51,912 bases of DNA, taken from NCBI GenBank assembly GCA_947480055.1, contig CANKBX010000002.1:1-51912 (forward strand). The letters are read 5' to 3'. This DNA comes from Planctomycetaceae bacterium (GTDB taxonomy: Bacteria; Planctomycetota; Phycisphaerae; Phycisphaerales; SM1A02). Under the pieces are notes generated by a model. That model was not told where the DNA came from. It searched no databases and saw only the letters and a list, made by a program, of their open reading frames with translations. Position numbers and translations under genes: made by a program. Of this stretch, positions 1 through 8,539 are shown piece after piece. The first letter of the stretch is position 1. Every line of letters starts with the position of its first letter.

Positions 1-92
1 ATTTCTTTGAGACGCTTTTGAATCAGCGAGGTCAATTTAAAACGACCACCAAACTTTTCCACAATCTCATCGCTTAAAAGGGCTTCAATCAT
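1..92 (-). CDS. rpoZ: RNA polymerase omega subunit, 5' part only
   Basis: The first 30 codons of a minus-strand gene that leaves the window at position 1. The visible protein begins MIEALLSDEIVEKFGG and continues with RFKLTSLIQKRLKE. This matches the N-terminus of omega proteins as I know them from planctomycetes, including the GGRFKLT stretch and the conserved basic helix that packs on the RNA polymerase beta' subunit. Omega helps assemble and stabilise RNA polymerase in the cytoplasm. The ATG at 90-92 has a GGAG ribosome-binding site 8 nt upstream. The gene is cut by the window edge, not broken. Only the N-terminal third is seen, so the family call rests on a short stretch. Confidence 0.8.
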   Translation of the reverse strand, partial: MIEALLSDEIVEKFGGRFKLTSLIQKRLKE

Positions 93-143
93 GTTCGGAT
101 CTCCAATATGGTTCGAAGAATTCGCCACTTTGGCGAGCCGAAT

Positions 144-172
144 AGTGTAACAAAGTTTCGCCTTCGGGTCGA
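144..172 (-). promoter_or_regulatory. putative rpoZ promoter
   Basis: Read on the minus strand, TCGACC (172-167), a 17-nt spacer and TACACT (149-144) resemble -35 and -10 boxes, about 52 nt before the rpoZ start. The 11-mer GAATAGTGTAA (plus strand 140-150) recurs exactly at 47001-47011, upstream of the Gld-type ABC operon. The rest of 93-271 holds no gene that I can support, only a small TCGCC/GGCGA hairpin near 122-136. Confidence 0.4.
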
Positions 173-271
173 CCACCTTCAATTGCGCCAATCTAGGTCG
201 TTGCCGCCATTGGCTGAAACATTGCAAGAACGCGCCAAGCTCCCCGCTTGGGCAGTTACCCTGCAAGGCGC

Positions 272-2092
272 ATGCTTTCAAGCTCATTGGTAAACCGACT
301 TCGCATACGCCTTGGCCTTGACCGGGAATGGTGGTTGGTACTTGTCGCTGGAGGCCTTGGCGTTGTCATGGGAACCGCGGCAATTGGATTCATACTTCCC
401 ATCCGCTGGTTGGAGCGCTTGCCGGAATTTTTAGGCGAGGAATTTGTGGGTCTCAGCCAAGTTCTTATATTGCTGGCGCCTTGCGTGGGCGCGCTGTTGA
501 CTGCTTTTGTCTTCTGGATATTTCCCACCAACTTTCGCGGTCACGGAGTGACGAGCGTGATGTTGGCGGTGAATCGTGAGCAATCCAATTTGCCTATTCG
601 CCTTGGCATTCGACATTGGCTGGCAAGCACTTGCACGATTGGTTCGGGTGGTAGCGCTGGACCTGAAGGACCAATCGTGACCATTGGCGCGACGGTGGGC
701 AGCAATATTTCCCGCTGGCTCAAAGGAGATGGCGCCAGCGCTGCAACATTGCTTGGATGTGGTTCCGCCGCGGGATTGGCGGCGGTATTCAACGCGCCGT
801 TGGCCGCGATTTTTTTCACCATGGAAGTGATCTTGCGAGATTTCTCGCTGCGCACATTCACGCCCATTGTGATTGCCAGCGTGGTGAGCGCGGCGACTGC
901 GCAAATGTGGCTGGGCAGTTCAGAGCCCTTGTTCGGCGTGGGTATGGATTTTTTTCAGGACAAGTCTGAGACTTTCACGATTGGGCAAACATTGTTTTAT
1001 GTGGTGTTTGGATTGTTGACCGCGCTGATCGCGGTCGCATTCATACGATTGCTGCCACTGAGTGAAAAACTTTTCGCGCGCCTTCCCGTGCCCAAATTAT
1101 TTCGGCCACTCATGGGGGCGATTCTGCTTGGCGGTCTTGGCGCGGCGTGGATTGGCTTGAACAAATCAGGTTCTGGCTATCCACCATTTTTCGGCGCGGG
1201 GTACGCGCCCACGCGTGAATTATTAAATCGAACGCTCTATGAACCCGCGTTGCGTGGCGCCAACACGGACATGTTGTGGATCGCGGGTGGCATTTGCGTC
1301 GCGCTTCTGTTGAAAATGATCGCCACGTGTCTCACGCTTGGCTCTGGAGGAGCGGGCGGATTGTTCGCGCCAAGTTTGCTTCTTGGTGCGATGTCTGGAG
1401 GCGCATTTGGCATGTTTTTGCACGCCGTTGGCTTCACAAGCGCGCCGCCACCCACGCATCTGGCGCTGGTTGGCATGGCGGCAATGCTTGCATCAACCAC
1501 GCATGCCCCACTCACCGGAGTGCTGCTGGTGTACGAACTCACGCGTAGTTACAACATCATGTTACCGCTGATGTTGACCGCGGTCATAGCGGCTTTGGCC
1601 AGCCGCGTGCTCTACCGTGACAGCATTTATACGGCGGAGCTTGCGTCTCTGGGAATTCGCCTCGGTGGCATGAGCGACTTAACGGTGCTGCGGCGTTTGC
1701 ACGTATCCAATCTTCCACTGGACACGGCAATCACCGTGTCGGCGGACGACGAGTTGTCAAAGATCATTGGCATCAGCGCCGAGCATGGAGTGGATGACTT
1801 TGTGGTGCTTCACCTGGATGGCTCCTATCGCGGCATGGTGACATCAAATGATTTGCGTCAGGCGCTGATCAATCGACAAGTGATCGCGCTGCTGACCGTG
1901 GACGAAGTGACGCGCGATGATTTGCCCGTGGTCTATCCGGATGAAACGATGGATGTGGCGCTTGACCGATTCAGCCGCCATGATGTTGAGCGTCTCGTCG
2001 TTCTTTCGCGCGACGTTCCGGCGCAAGTGATGGGACTTATTTCGCGCGCCTCGCTAATGAATCGCTACCAACGCGAATTGGAAGCATCATAA
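272..2092 (+). CDS. ClC-type chloride channel or chloride/proton antiporter with CBS domains
   Basis: An inner-membrane protein of 606 residues that should move chloride (or fluoride) across the membrane. Seen in the sequence: many hydrophobic segments over residues 20-460; a GxxGPEGP selectivity-filter motif whose Glu (about residue 132) matches the gating glutamate of the family; a second filter motif, GGLFAPSLLLG; and a C-terminal tandem CBS region (about 480-606) of the kind that binds adenine nucleotides and tunes transport. The ATG at 272 was preferred; a TTG at 248 would add eight residues and neither has a good Shine-Dalgarno. rnpA follows after 2 nt, so the two are probably cotranscribed. 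A missing channel-type gating residue is not evident, so an antiporter is as likely as a channel. Confidence 0.9.
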   Translation: MLSSSLVNRLRIRLGLDREWWLVLVAGGLGVVMGTAAIGFILPIRWLERLPEFLGEEFVGLSQVLILLAPCVGALLTAFVFWIFPTNFRGHGVTSVMLAVNREQSNLPIRLGIRHWLASTCTIGSGGSAGPEGPIVTIGATVGSNISRWLKGDGASAATLLGCGSAAGLAAVFNAPLAAIFFTMEVILRDFSLRTFTPIVIASVVSAATAQMWLGSSEPLFGVGMDFFQDKSETFTIGQTLFYVVFGLLTALIAVAFIRLLPLSEKLFARLPVPKLFRPLMGAILLGGLGAAWIGLNKSGSGYPPFFGAGYAPTRELLNRTLYEPALRGANTDMLWIAGGICVALLLKMIATCLTLGSGGAGGLFAPSLLLGAMSGGAFGMFLHAVGFTSAPPPTHLALVGMAAMLASTTHAPLTGVLLVYELTRSYNIMLPLMLTAVIAALASRVLYRDSIYTAELASLGIRLGGMSDLTVLRRLHVSNLPLDTAITVSADDELSKIIGISAEHGVDDFVVLHLDGSYRGMVTSNDLRQALINRQVIALLTVDEVTRDDLPVVYPDETMDVALDRFSRHDVERLVVLSRDVPAQVMGLISRASLMNRYQRELEAS

Positions 2093-2094
2093 AA

Positions 2095-2496
2095 ATGAAG
2101 AATTCCCTGCGATTTCCAGCCAAAATGCGCTTGCGGCTCGACCGCGATTTTCGCCACGTCTACGCGGGGAAACAGCGGGTGGATTTGGGATTTCTCACAA
2201 TCTACGCGCTACGCAATTCGCTTTCCCACACCAGGATTGGCGTGAGCTTGCCGCGCAAAGTGGGAACGGCCGTGCGCCGCAACCGCATCAAGCGTTTGTT
2301 GCGCGAAGGTTTTCGACTGTGGCAGAAACAGTTGCCGACGTGTCTTGATGTGGTGATTGTGGTTCGCCCGCATGAGCCGAAACAGTTGAAGGAGTATCAA
2401 GATGCGCTGATGGATGCTCTGCGCAAACTGGAGAATCGCTGCAAGAAGTTGGCACCGGATCAAATCCAGAGCCACCCCAAGGATGACAACGAATAA
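2095..2496 (+). CDS. rnpA: ribonuclease P protein component
   Basis: The 133-residue protein subunit of RNase P, which binds the catalytic RNA and helps it remove 5' leaders from precursor tRNAs. The family signature [11 protein letters not shown] is at residues 61-71, preceded by the usual [14 protein letters not shown] strand-helix. Length is normal (about 110-135). It starts 2 nt after the ClC gene. The common partner rpmH is not upstream. The usual co-directional neighbour yidD is present but on the opposite strand: its 3' end covers 2288-2496, so the last 69 codons of rnpA are antisense to yidD. Confidence 0.95.
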   Translation: MKNSLRFPAKMRLRLDRDFRHVYAGKQRVDLGFLTIYALRNSLSHTRIGVSLPRKVGTAVRRNRIKRLLREGFRLWQKQLPTCLDVVIVVRPHEPKQLKEYQDALMDALRKLENRCKKLAPDQIQSHPKDDNE

Positions 2497-2686
2497 CTCG
2501 CCGCGTGGTCAACCACAATCCGCGCAACGCGCCGTGGGTTTGCAATGCCTCCATTGAATAGCAAGAACACGAAGGCTCAAAGCGGCATCGACCGCCAAGC
2601 ACTGGCGAAAGAATAATTTGATATCCACGAACCAATCCCATCAAGCAACGCGCGGCGAAAGAAGATCGCGCGTTGATCGTGTTCAT
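2288..2686 (-). CDS. yidD: membrane protein insertion efficiency factor YidD, with C-terminal tail
   Basis: A 132-residue protein. Residues 13-79 are a clear YidD core: [20 protein letters not shown], then [12 protein letters not shown], and [14 protein letters not shown] at 66-79, with the conserved Cys, HP and DPVP residues. YidD sits at the inner face of the membrane and aids insertion by the YidC/Sec machinery. Residues 80-132 are a Ser/Thr/Pro/His-rich tail absent from standard 70-90 residue YidD proteins. The ATG at 2684-2686 overlaps the FAH stop (ATGA), so translation is probably coupled. From about residue 64 onward the gene is antisense to rnpA, so the conserved RCHPWGG motif itself lies opposite rnpA codons. 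Confidence 0.88.
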   Translation of the reverse strand: MNTINARSSFAARCLMGLVRGYQIILSPVLGGRCRFEPSCSCYSMEALQTHGALRGLWLTTRRVIRCHPWGGSGFDPVPTSCSDSPVCAEHPSAHLDTPSTVSAHAGEPQSPHQDTSATVSATVENLRATNA

Positions 2687-3351
2687 TTTTCGCTTTGAAC
2701 AGGATTGCGCACGCGACCCACGCCTGGAATTTCCACTTCCACAACATCTCCATCTTGAAGGAAAACAGGCGGATTTCTTGCCGCGCCCACTCCCGCGGGC
2801 GAACCCGTAAGAATGATGGTGCCGGCCAACAATGTGGTTCCATCGCTCAACGCGCAAATAATTTTCTCCACCGAGTGGAACATGCCGGATGTGGACGCGT
2901 CCTGCATCACCACGCCATTCACGCGCGTGATAATCCGCAGATCTTGTGGATTCGCGACACGGTCGGCGCGGGTGGGTTGAGACAACGGGCAAAACGTGTC
3001 GAAACTTTTTCCACGGCAAAATTGTCCACCCGAACCCTGCTTCTGCCACCAGCGCGCGCTCACATCATTGGCGGCGCGGTAGGCGCGAACCATCGCGAGC
3101 GCGTCTTGCTGACGGACATTCCTGCACGTTGTTCCAATTTCAATCGCCAGCTCCCCTTCCCAATCCACTTGCGGTCCTGGCCGCTGGCAGATTGTTGGAA
3201 TGACAATGGCTTGACCATCCGTAATCACGCTCGCCGGATTTTTCATGAAGATGATTGGATTGGGATCCACCACTCCACCCATTTCCTTGGCGTGCTCCGA
3301 GTAGTTGCGCCCAATCGCGAAGATGGCGGGCGGTATGTTGGAATTGCTCAT
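2683..3351 (-). CDS. fumarylacetoacetate hydrolase (FAH) family protein
   Basis: A 222-residue cytoplasmic enzyme of the FAH fold, which covers C-C bond hydrolases, decarboxylases and isomerases acting on 2-oxo acids with a divalent metal. Motifs in order: [14 protein letters not shown] near the N-terminus, [18 protein letters not shown] with the acidic metal ligands (about residues 64-74), [20 protein letters not shown] and LTGSPAGVG near the end. All usual metal-binding acids appear present. The start overlaps the stop of the TPR-like gene by ATGA, and yidD overlaps its own end. Substrate cannot be told from sequence; members range from oxaloacetate decarboxylase to acylpyruvases. Its place behind a transporter operon may be incidental. 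Confidence 0.88.
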   Translation of the reverse strand: MSNSNIPPAIFAIGRNYSEHAKEMGGVVDPNPIIFMKNPASVITDGQAIVIPTICQRPGPQVDWEGELAIEIGTTCRNVRQQDALAMVRAYRAANDVSARWWQKQGSGGQFCRGKSFDTFCPLSQPTRADRVANPQDLRIITRVNGVVMQDASTSGMFHSVEKIICALSDGTTLLAGTIILTGSPAGVGAARNPPVFLQDGDVVEVEIPGVGRVRNPVQSEK

Positions 3352-5303
3352 TTTCGCTGGGTTTCCGACCTATTTTGCTTGTCCAAACTTTCCTGCCTCA
3401 AGCGCGCAGCCTCGGCCTGCAAGGCTCGGTACGACTGCATTTCGGGAGGCTCCGGCAACGCCACGGCGAGTTGCATCACTTGGCTCAACGGGCTCTCCTT
3501 CAACTCGGACTCAATTTGGTCCTTGACCGAGTCGTACACCATCCGCCGTTGCTCCTCCGTGGCGCGGTTGTACATGGACAAGCGATCAAGCAATGGCTGA
3601 TTGGTGTCGCGAATCAACGCGATCAACACATCCTCCACGCTCCTTCGAATATCGCCAACAAGATCCGCCATGCGCTTCTCGCCAAACTTGTTCACAAAAT
3701 CGGTGTAACGATTGCCTTGGAAATAATCCGTCAGATCCTTGGCGAACTTCAAACTTTCATCCAGTATTTTTTTCCGCCCCAACAACAGACCCTCGCGAAA
3801 TCCGCGCTGCAACACCGCGTACACGTCGGTGCGCGCCACATCTGGAACCATCTCATATTCCCCGTATGTGGCGTCGCGCACAAAATCCTCCAGGGACATT
3901 TGATATTTCTCGCTGGGAATCAATCCGCCTCGACCGTACAAATGATCCAAATGATCGAGGATTTCCTGGGCTCCCGCGTAATCACCAACGCGAAAAAGCT
4001 GCCGAATGGCCTGCGACATGAAGTTCTCATGGAAGTCGCAGAACGTGTCGCTTCCGGCGCCGCGTGTTTGATAATGTTTTTGATACAGCTGTAAAAAATA
4101 TTTCTCGATCGACTTGATCCAACGGTTGTCCTGCAGACGCGTTGGATTGTCATTTGAAAATGGATCGATCGCCATCAAGCCAGAGTGATTCATTGCCTGC
4201 ATCGCTTGAATGGTCATGCGATCGTTGTTCATCACCTTATACGCATCATCGGGAGCGCCGTATCTCGACTCGCCTTGCTCGGCGCCAATGCGACTCCAAT
4301 AAAATGAATGCGCTTGTGGATGTCGCCAATCCAGCGGACCAAAATCGCGCGTGTAATCCGCCATCTTGGTTGGGTTCATGTTGTAGTCGTCAAGCAGTAC
4401 CCGCTTGCGCACGAACAGCAACAGCGCTTTCAAAGCGGCTTGCTGATCTGGTTTGGATAGCACTTGATCAAACGCCACAAAAATAGGATCGTTGGCTTTG
4501 AATTTTGTTTCCAAGTTTAAAATTTTTGCATAGGGCGATGTCTTCACCGCCAACCACTTGCCTATGTTGATCAGAAATTCCTTGTCCAATTTAAAACGGA
4601 ACTGCTTATCAAAAGGCGCAAATTCCGCGGTTAATTGATCAACCAGCGCGGTCACCCCGGGCGTCTGCGCTTCAAGCTCTTGAAGTGTGTCGGGCGCGTC
4701 GGCGATGGCCCTGATCCATTTCTCACGCTCGACTTGGTCGTAGGGCGGAGTTCCCAGAACATATTGCCACTCCTTGGCGAACTCGCGCTTGTAATGCAAA
4801 TGCGCGTCGTCGGATACGCCATCAATTTTATGCGCGAACCAAAAGGCGAGTTCCTTGTTCAGACCAAGATCATTGGGGTTGTAGCGCAGTCCCTTATTGC
4901 GGACCAAGTCAATGCCCGCGTTCACCCAAGCCCAACGCTCATCGGGAGTATTGGTGAGAACCGAAATGTTGTAGGCCATGTTGTGCCCATGGAAGCCCCA
5001 GACTTCCGCGAAGCGTGGCTGCAACTTGGTGATCAAATCCGCGTCGGCCATTGCCTCGTAAAAAAGGCCTTGCTCTTTTTGCGCCTGCAATTTAATCCAT
5101 AGATAATCCGCAAGCACTCCACGCAGCGCGCCAATCGCCGTGCCGAGTGCGACAATCGGAGGCGCGCCTTCAATAGGGTCGGCGGTATAGCGCAGGCCTT
5201 CTTTGTTCGCCTGTTCAAGCAACTTGGGAACCGCAAAGCCGCTCATTGTGGCTCCCACAACAAAGATCACCGCGCATACAAGTTGAATAAGTCGATCACG
5301 CAT
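3348..5303 (-). CDS. membrane-anchored TPR-like protein of the SPFH/ABC operon, function unknown
   Basis: A 651-residue protein that I do not recognise as a named family. It starts with one hydrophobic segment (about residues 5-27), so it is probably anchored in the inner membrane with the rest outside the cytoplasm. Residues 75-150 read like TPR helices (ITKLQPRFAEVWGFHGHNMA). The remainder is helical, rich in Trp, Tyr and Asp, and ends in a charged, Gln/Glu/Arg-rich stretch that may form a coiled coil. It starts 3 nt after the ABC permease stop with an AAGGG ribosome-binding site, and its stop overlaps the FAH start. The coupling suggests that it works with the ABC transporter, perhaps as a periplasmic partner. 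Confidence 0.75.
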   Translation of the reverse strand: MRDRLIQLVCAVIFVVGATMSGFAVPKLLEQANKEGLRYTADPIEGAPPIVALGTAIGALRGVLADYLWIKLQAQKEQGLFYEAMADADLITKLQPRFAEVWGFHGHNMAYNISVLTNTPDERWAWVNAGIDLVRNKGLRYNPNDLGLNKELAFWFAHKIDGVSDDAHLHYKREFAKEWQYVLGTPPYDQVEREKWIRAIADAPDTLQELEAQTPGVTALVDQLTAEFAPFDKQFRFKLDKEFLINIGKWLAVKTSPYAKILNLETKFKANDPIFVAFDQVLSKPDQQAALKALLLFVRKRVLLDDYNMNPTKMADYTRDFGPLDWRHPQAHSFYWSRIGAEQGESRYGAPDDAYKVMNNDRMTIQAMQAMNHSGLMAIDPFSNDNPTRLQDNRWIKSIEKYFLQLYQKHYQTRGAGSDTFCDFHENFMSQAIRQLFRVGDYAGAQEILDHLDHLYGRGGLIPSEKYQMSLEDFVRDATYGEYEMVPDVARTDVYAVLQRGFREGLLLGRKKILDESLKFAKDLTDYFQGNRYTDFVNKFGEKRMADLVGDIRRSVEDVLIALIRDTNQPLLDRLSMYNRATEEQRRMVYDSVKDQIESELKESPLSQVMQLAVALPEPPEMQSYRALQAEAARLRQESLDKQNRSETQRK

Positions 5304-5306
5304 GGG

Positions 5307-7349
5307 TTACCCTTGACCGCTATAAACGGCCAATTCCTTGCGGCGAAACGCCAACCAGCCAATCACTAGCGTGGTTCCGGTCCACGCGAAACCAATCACC
5401 CCAAGCGCTTGCAACATTCGGTCCCAACTCACATTGCGCCCCTTGACCAAAAGATCATTGGCGCTGGTTTGCCCAAACGGTCGCAGCGCGAATTCCACCA
5501 CTCCGGCGATGGCTCGAACAATAAATTGCACCATGCTTTCAATCGAACCGGCATCCGCCGCCGAAGTCCAGTACATCAGGCTTTGCGCCAGGAATGGAGC
5601 CAAGCTTCCCGCAAGAAAAATTGAGAATGAAAGCAGGCACGCAATTGAAAAACTGAGCGTGGTGGCGGAACAAACGGCCAGCATGGCGAGGAAAGAAAGT
5701 TTGATCAAGTTCACCATCATGCCGCGCAAATAGTTGGCTTCAAATCCACCCACTCGATAGAGCACTTCAAGGCTGTCCTCATCCCAGTTGAATGTGTATT
5801 CGCCAGGGAAAAATTGCCCCGCCTTGGAATCAAATTTGAGGTTGCGCACTTGAACCGTCAAATTGCCGTCGTTGTCGATCAAATTGGACGACACCGCAAG
5901 AATGTGTCCTTGCGCGGGAACAAACATTCGGTCCACCCATGTTTGATCCGAGAATTCAAAAATAATTGGAAATGACGAATGTGAATCGCTGCCGCCAGCG
6001 TGCAAAAAGTATCGCAACGACAAGGTGCCGCCCAACTGTTTCGCCTGTGATAACCCACGAAATACGAAGGTTTTGCTCTCTCCTGGAGTCACTCGCCTCT
6101 GGGCCGACTGAAACTCCGCTTGACGTTGCGTGGCGATTTCACGTCGGACATCTTCAAGCCTGCGGCGCCCGCTGTCTAGATCCGCTTTCAATACCGCGTC
6201 GGATGCGATCAAGGAATCAACCGCCTCCTCCACTTTGTCGCGACTCAAGCGCGTGTATTCGGGCCGCGCCACATCGCGCGCCACAAGCACCTCGTCGCGC
6301 ACGGCGATTCGATCAAACTCATCCAAAGATGGACGAGTGCGCATCCATTGCACAAAGATGAATATTCCAACTCCGCACACAAGGAACAAGACGGCGTTCA
6401 GTCCAACAAGACCCACCCACTTGCCTATCAAATATTGAAAGCGATCCAATGGCTTGGTCATCAATTGCCAAATTTGTCGATCCCGAATTTCAAACGCGAC
6501 GGTGGCGCACCCCAATGTCAGCGTCATGCACGCGGCGCAGACATACGCGATGTCCAAGGCGCGCGACATGAATGTTTGTATTTGATAACGCAACGGACTC
6601 GAGCCATCAATGAACACCGGCAAAAGCGGCAACGCGATCAGAACCACCGCGATAAACGAAACGCTGATACGCAAGCGAATGGATTCACGAACCAAAGTTT
6701 GAGCCACGGCGCACCAACCGGCACGCCCGTTCAAAAGCGCGATTAACAGCCGAATCAATAGCGCAAATGACATAATGAGAGCAGTAATTCCAGTAGTGAC
6801 AAACGCTACTGAAAAATATCCTCGGCTCATCGCAGGCACCACGATTGCCGCCGCGAAGAACATCAAGCCGAGGCAAGGAAGAAATACATCCAGCCACAGG
6901 GCTAAATACAGTGCGCCGAGAAGCACGCCGCCAATAAAGAGTGGCGACGTGGGTCGTTCCACCACGAACACCGGCGACCACGTTGGAAAATATGGCGCTA
7001 GCAAAATATCGGAAACTAAAGTTGGGTCAAGAACTTTTCCTTGGCGATCAAACATGTCGGCTCCGATGGAGCGAAGCCGACTGCTTTCAAATTTTCCCTC
7101 AATCAACGTGACCACTTCGCCGCGCTCCAACAACGCGACGCTGATGGGATCACGGTCCACCAAATTCGCCTGCCGAACTATGGATTCAATCGCATTGCGT
7201 TGGGATTGCAATCGCATGCTTGCCCAAAAAAATGGCGAGATCAATCCCGCCATCACAAGAGTGCAAGCCGCGGCTGCGATTATTTTCACACGCAACTTTT
7301 CAAAGCTGCGATTCCACCGCAACCAACGCTCCCGCAGCGAGTGTGTCAA
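5307..7349 (-). CDS. ABC-2 type transporter permease with large extracytoplasmic domain
   Basis: A 680-residue inner-membrane protein. Hydrophobic segments occur near residues 24-45, 135-215 (several), 230-250, 270-290, 310-335 and 550-670. A soluble region of about 200 residues (350-545) lies between the fifth and last groups and contains a charged stretch that may coil. The segment EIRDRQIWQLMTKPLDR precedes a membrane span, as in ABC-2 permeases, and a related motif occurs in the divergent permease at 13232. The start is TTG in a TTGA overlap with the ATPase stop, with a G-run ribosome-binding site upstream. It should pair with the ATPase to move an unknown substrate, probably outward. Confidence 0.8.
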   Translation of the reverse strand: MTHSLRERWLRWNRSFEKLRVKIIAAAACTLVMAGLISPFFWASMRLQSQRNAIESIVRQANLVDRDPISVALLERGEVVTLIEGKFESSRLRSIGADMFDRQGKVLDPTLVSDILLAPYFPTWSPVFVVERPTSPLFIGGVLLGALYLALWLDVFLPCLGLMFFAAAIVVPAMSRGYFSVAFVTTGITALIMSFALLIRLLIALLNGRAGWCAVAQTLVRESIRLRISVSFIAVVLIALPLLPVFIDGSSPLRYQIQTFMSRALDIAYVCAACMTLTLGCATVAFEIRDRQIWQLMTKPLDRFQYLIGKWVGLVGLNAVLFLVCGVGIFIFVQWMRTRPSLDEFDRIAVRDEVLVARDVARPEYTRLSRDKVEEAVDSLIASDAVLKADLDSGRRRLEDVRREIATQRQAEFQSAQRRVTPGESKTFVFRGLSQAKQLGGTLSLRYFLHAGGSDSHSSFPIIFEFSDQTWVDRMFVPAQGHILAVSSNLIDNDGNLTVQVRNLKFDSKAGQFFPGEYTFNWDEDSLEVLYRVGGFEANYLRGMMVNLIKLSFLAMLAVCSATTLSFSIACLLSFSIFLAGSLAPFLAQSLMYWTSAADAGSIESMVQFIVRAIAGVVEFALRPFGQTSANDLLVKGRNVSWDRMLQALGVIGFAWTGTTLVIGWLAFRRKELAVYSGQG

Positions 7350-8539
7350 GGGGATTTGCCCCCGCCCGCATTTTGATCGTTGCCCAGCAGTCCATCAAGA
7401 ACATTGCGGTCAACATTGCTGGCCGGCTTTGTGGTGGCATCACTCTTGGGCTTCTCCGCAACGCGGTCACTTGGTTTAGCCAAATCTCCAAGGATATTCG
7501 CTGATATTTCAGCCTCATCGGTTTTCTTGGCAGGAACAATCTTCGCGGGAGTGGGCTTTGGAGCGCTGGCAAGTTGCTGCACTAAATCCACTCCATCTGT
7601 TTCATCGGCCGCCAGGAAGGCCGCGGTCTTTCCACCATGCAAGGCGCCACTGTTGGCCAATTGCTCCGCCCTTGCTTGCGCGACAATATTCATGAAGAGA
7701 TCCTCGAGTTTCTGTCGCGGCGCATGCGTACTTTCAATTCCAACTCCCTCGGTCTCTTGCAATAAGCGCTCAACCTTGACGATCGTTTCAGGTCGAAGCC
7801 GCTGCGTTTGAATAACGGTGTAATCCGTATCTTCAAGAAGTTCATTACCAGTTCCACTGGCGCGGATTTTTCCCCCGTAGAGAACCGCCATGCGATCGCA
7901 TACATCCTCGACATCCGCCAGAAGATGGCTGGAAAGTAAAATTGTTTTTCCGCGGCGCCCAAGCTCCAACAATAAATCTTTCACTTGCCGCGTGCCAATT
8001 GGATCAAGTCCGCTTGTGGGCTCGTCCAAAATCAGAAAATCTGGATCATTCACCAAGGCTTGCGCGAGCCCGAGTCGGCGCGCCATTCCCTTGGAAAATT
8101 CTCCCACGCGACGGCGACCCACTTGGTTCAAGCCCACCATCTCCAGCAATTCCTCACAGCGCCTGCGGCGGATGCGCCTTTCCAAACCGAACAATTTGCC
8201 GTAATAATCAAGCGTTTCCATGGGGTTGAGGAAACGGTAGAGATAACTTTCCTCGGGCAAATAGCCAATGCGGGATTTAATTTTCACATCATCGGGATCG
8301 TGACCAAGCACGGTCAATCGTCCCCGCGTGGGGCGAAGAAGCCCAAGGATCATCTTGATCGTGGTACTTTTTCCGCTGCCGTTTGGTCCCAACAAACCAA
8401 AAATTTCATGTTGGCGAATTTCAAAATCAATTCCATCCACCGCCACGGCCCGGGCACGCATCCAAAAATCAGAAAAAACTTTTGTCAGTCCCACCGCCGA
8501 GACGGCAAGATCCGTGGTTTGCTTGGACGTCCTTGCCAT
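7346..8539 (-). CDS. ABC transporter ATP-binding protein with C-terminal extension
   Basis: A 397-residue ATPase. The domain covers about residues 8-225: Walker A GPNGSGKST, Q-loop region YLPEES, signature FSKGMARR in place of LSGGQ, Walker B FLILDEPTSGLDP and the switch His in SSHLLADVED. This pattern is typical of ATPases paired with ABC-2 exporters. Residues 230-300 form the usual small accessory domain; about 300-397 is a Lys/Ala/Pro/Asp-rich, likely disordered tail of unknown role. The ATG at 8537-8539 shares its A with the stop of the upstream SPFH gene (TGATG). A GTG at 8542 is an alternative start. Confidence 0.9.
   Translation of the reverse strand: MARTSKQTTDLAVSAVGLTKVFSDFWMRARAVAVDGIDFEIRQHEIFGLLGPNGSGKSTTIKMILGLLRPTRGRLTVLGHDPDDVKIKSRIGYLPEESYLYRFLNPMETLDYYGKLFGLERRIRRRRCEELLEMVGLNQVGRRRVGEFSKGMARRLGLAQALVNDPDFLILDEPTSGLDPIGTRQVKDLLLELGRRGKTILLSSHLLADVEDVCDRMAVLYGGKIRASGTGNELLEDTDYTVIQTQRLRPETIVKVERLLQETEGVGIESTHAPRQKLEDLFMNIVAQARAEQLANSGALHGGKTAAFLAADETDGVDLVQQLASAPKPTPAKIVPAKKTDEAEISANILGDLAKPSDRVAEKPKSDATTKPASNVDRNVLDGLLGNDQNAGGGKSP

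Noticed and set aside
108-293. Plus-strand ORF of 61 residues upstream of the ClC gene
   Set aside because: Low-complexity Leu/Arg/Gln text without domain or ribosome-binding site, overlapping the ClC start; it looks like chance.
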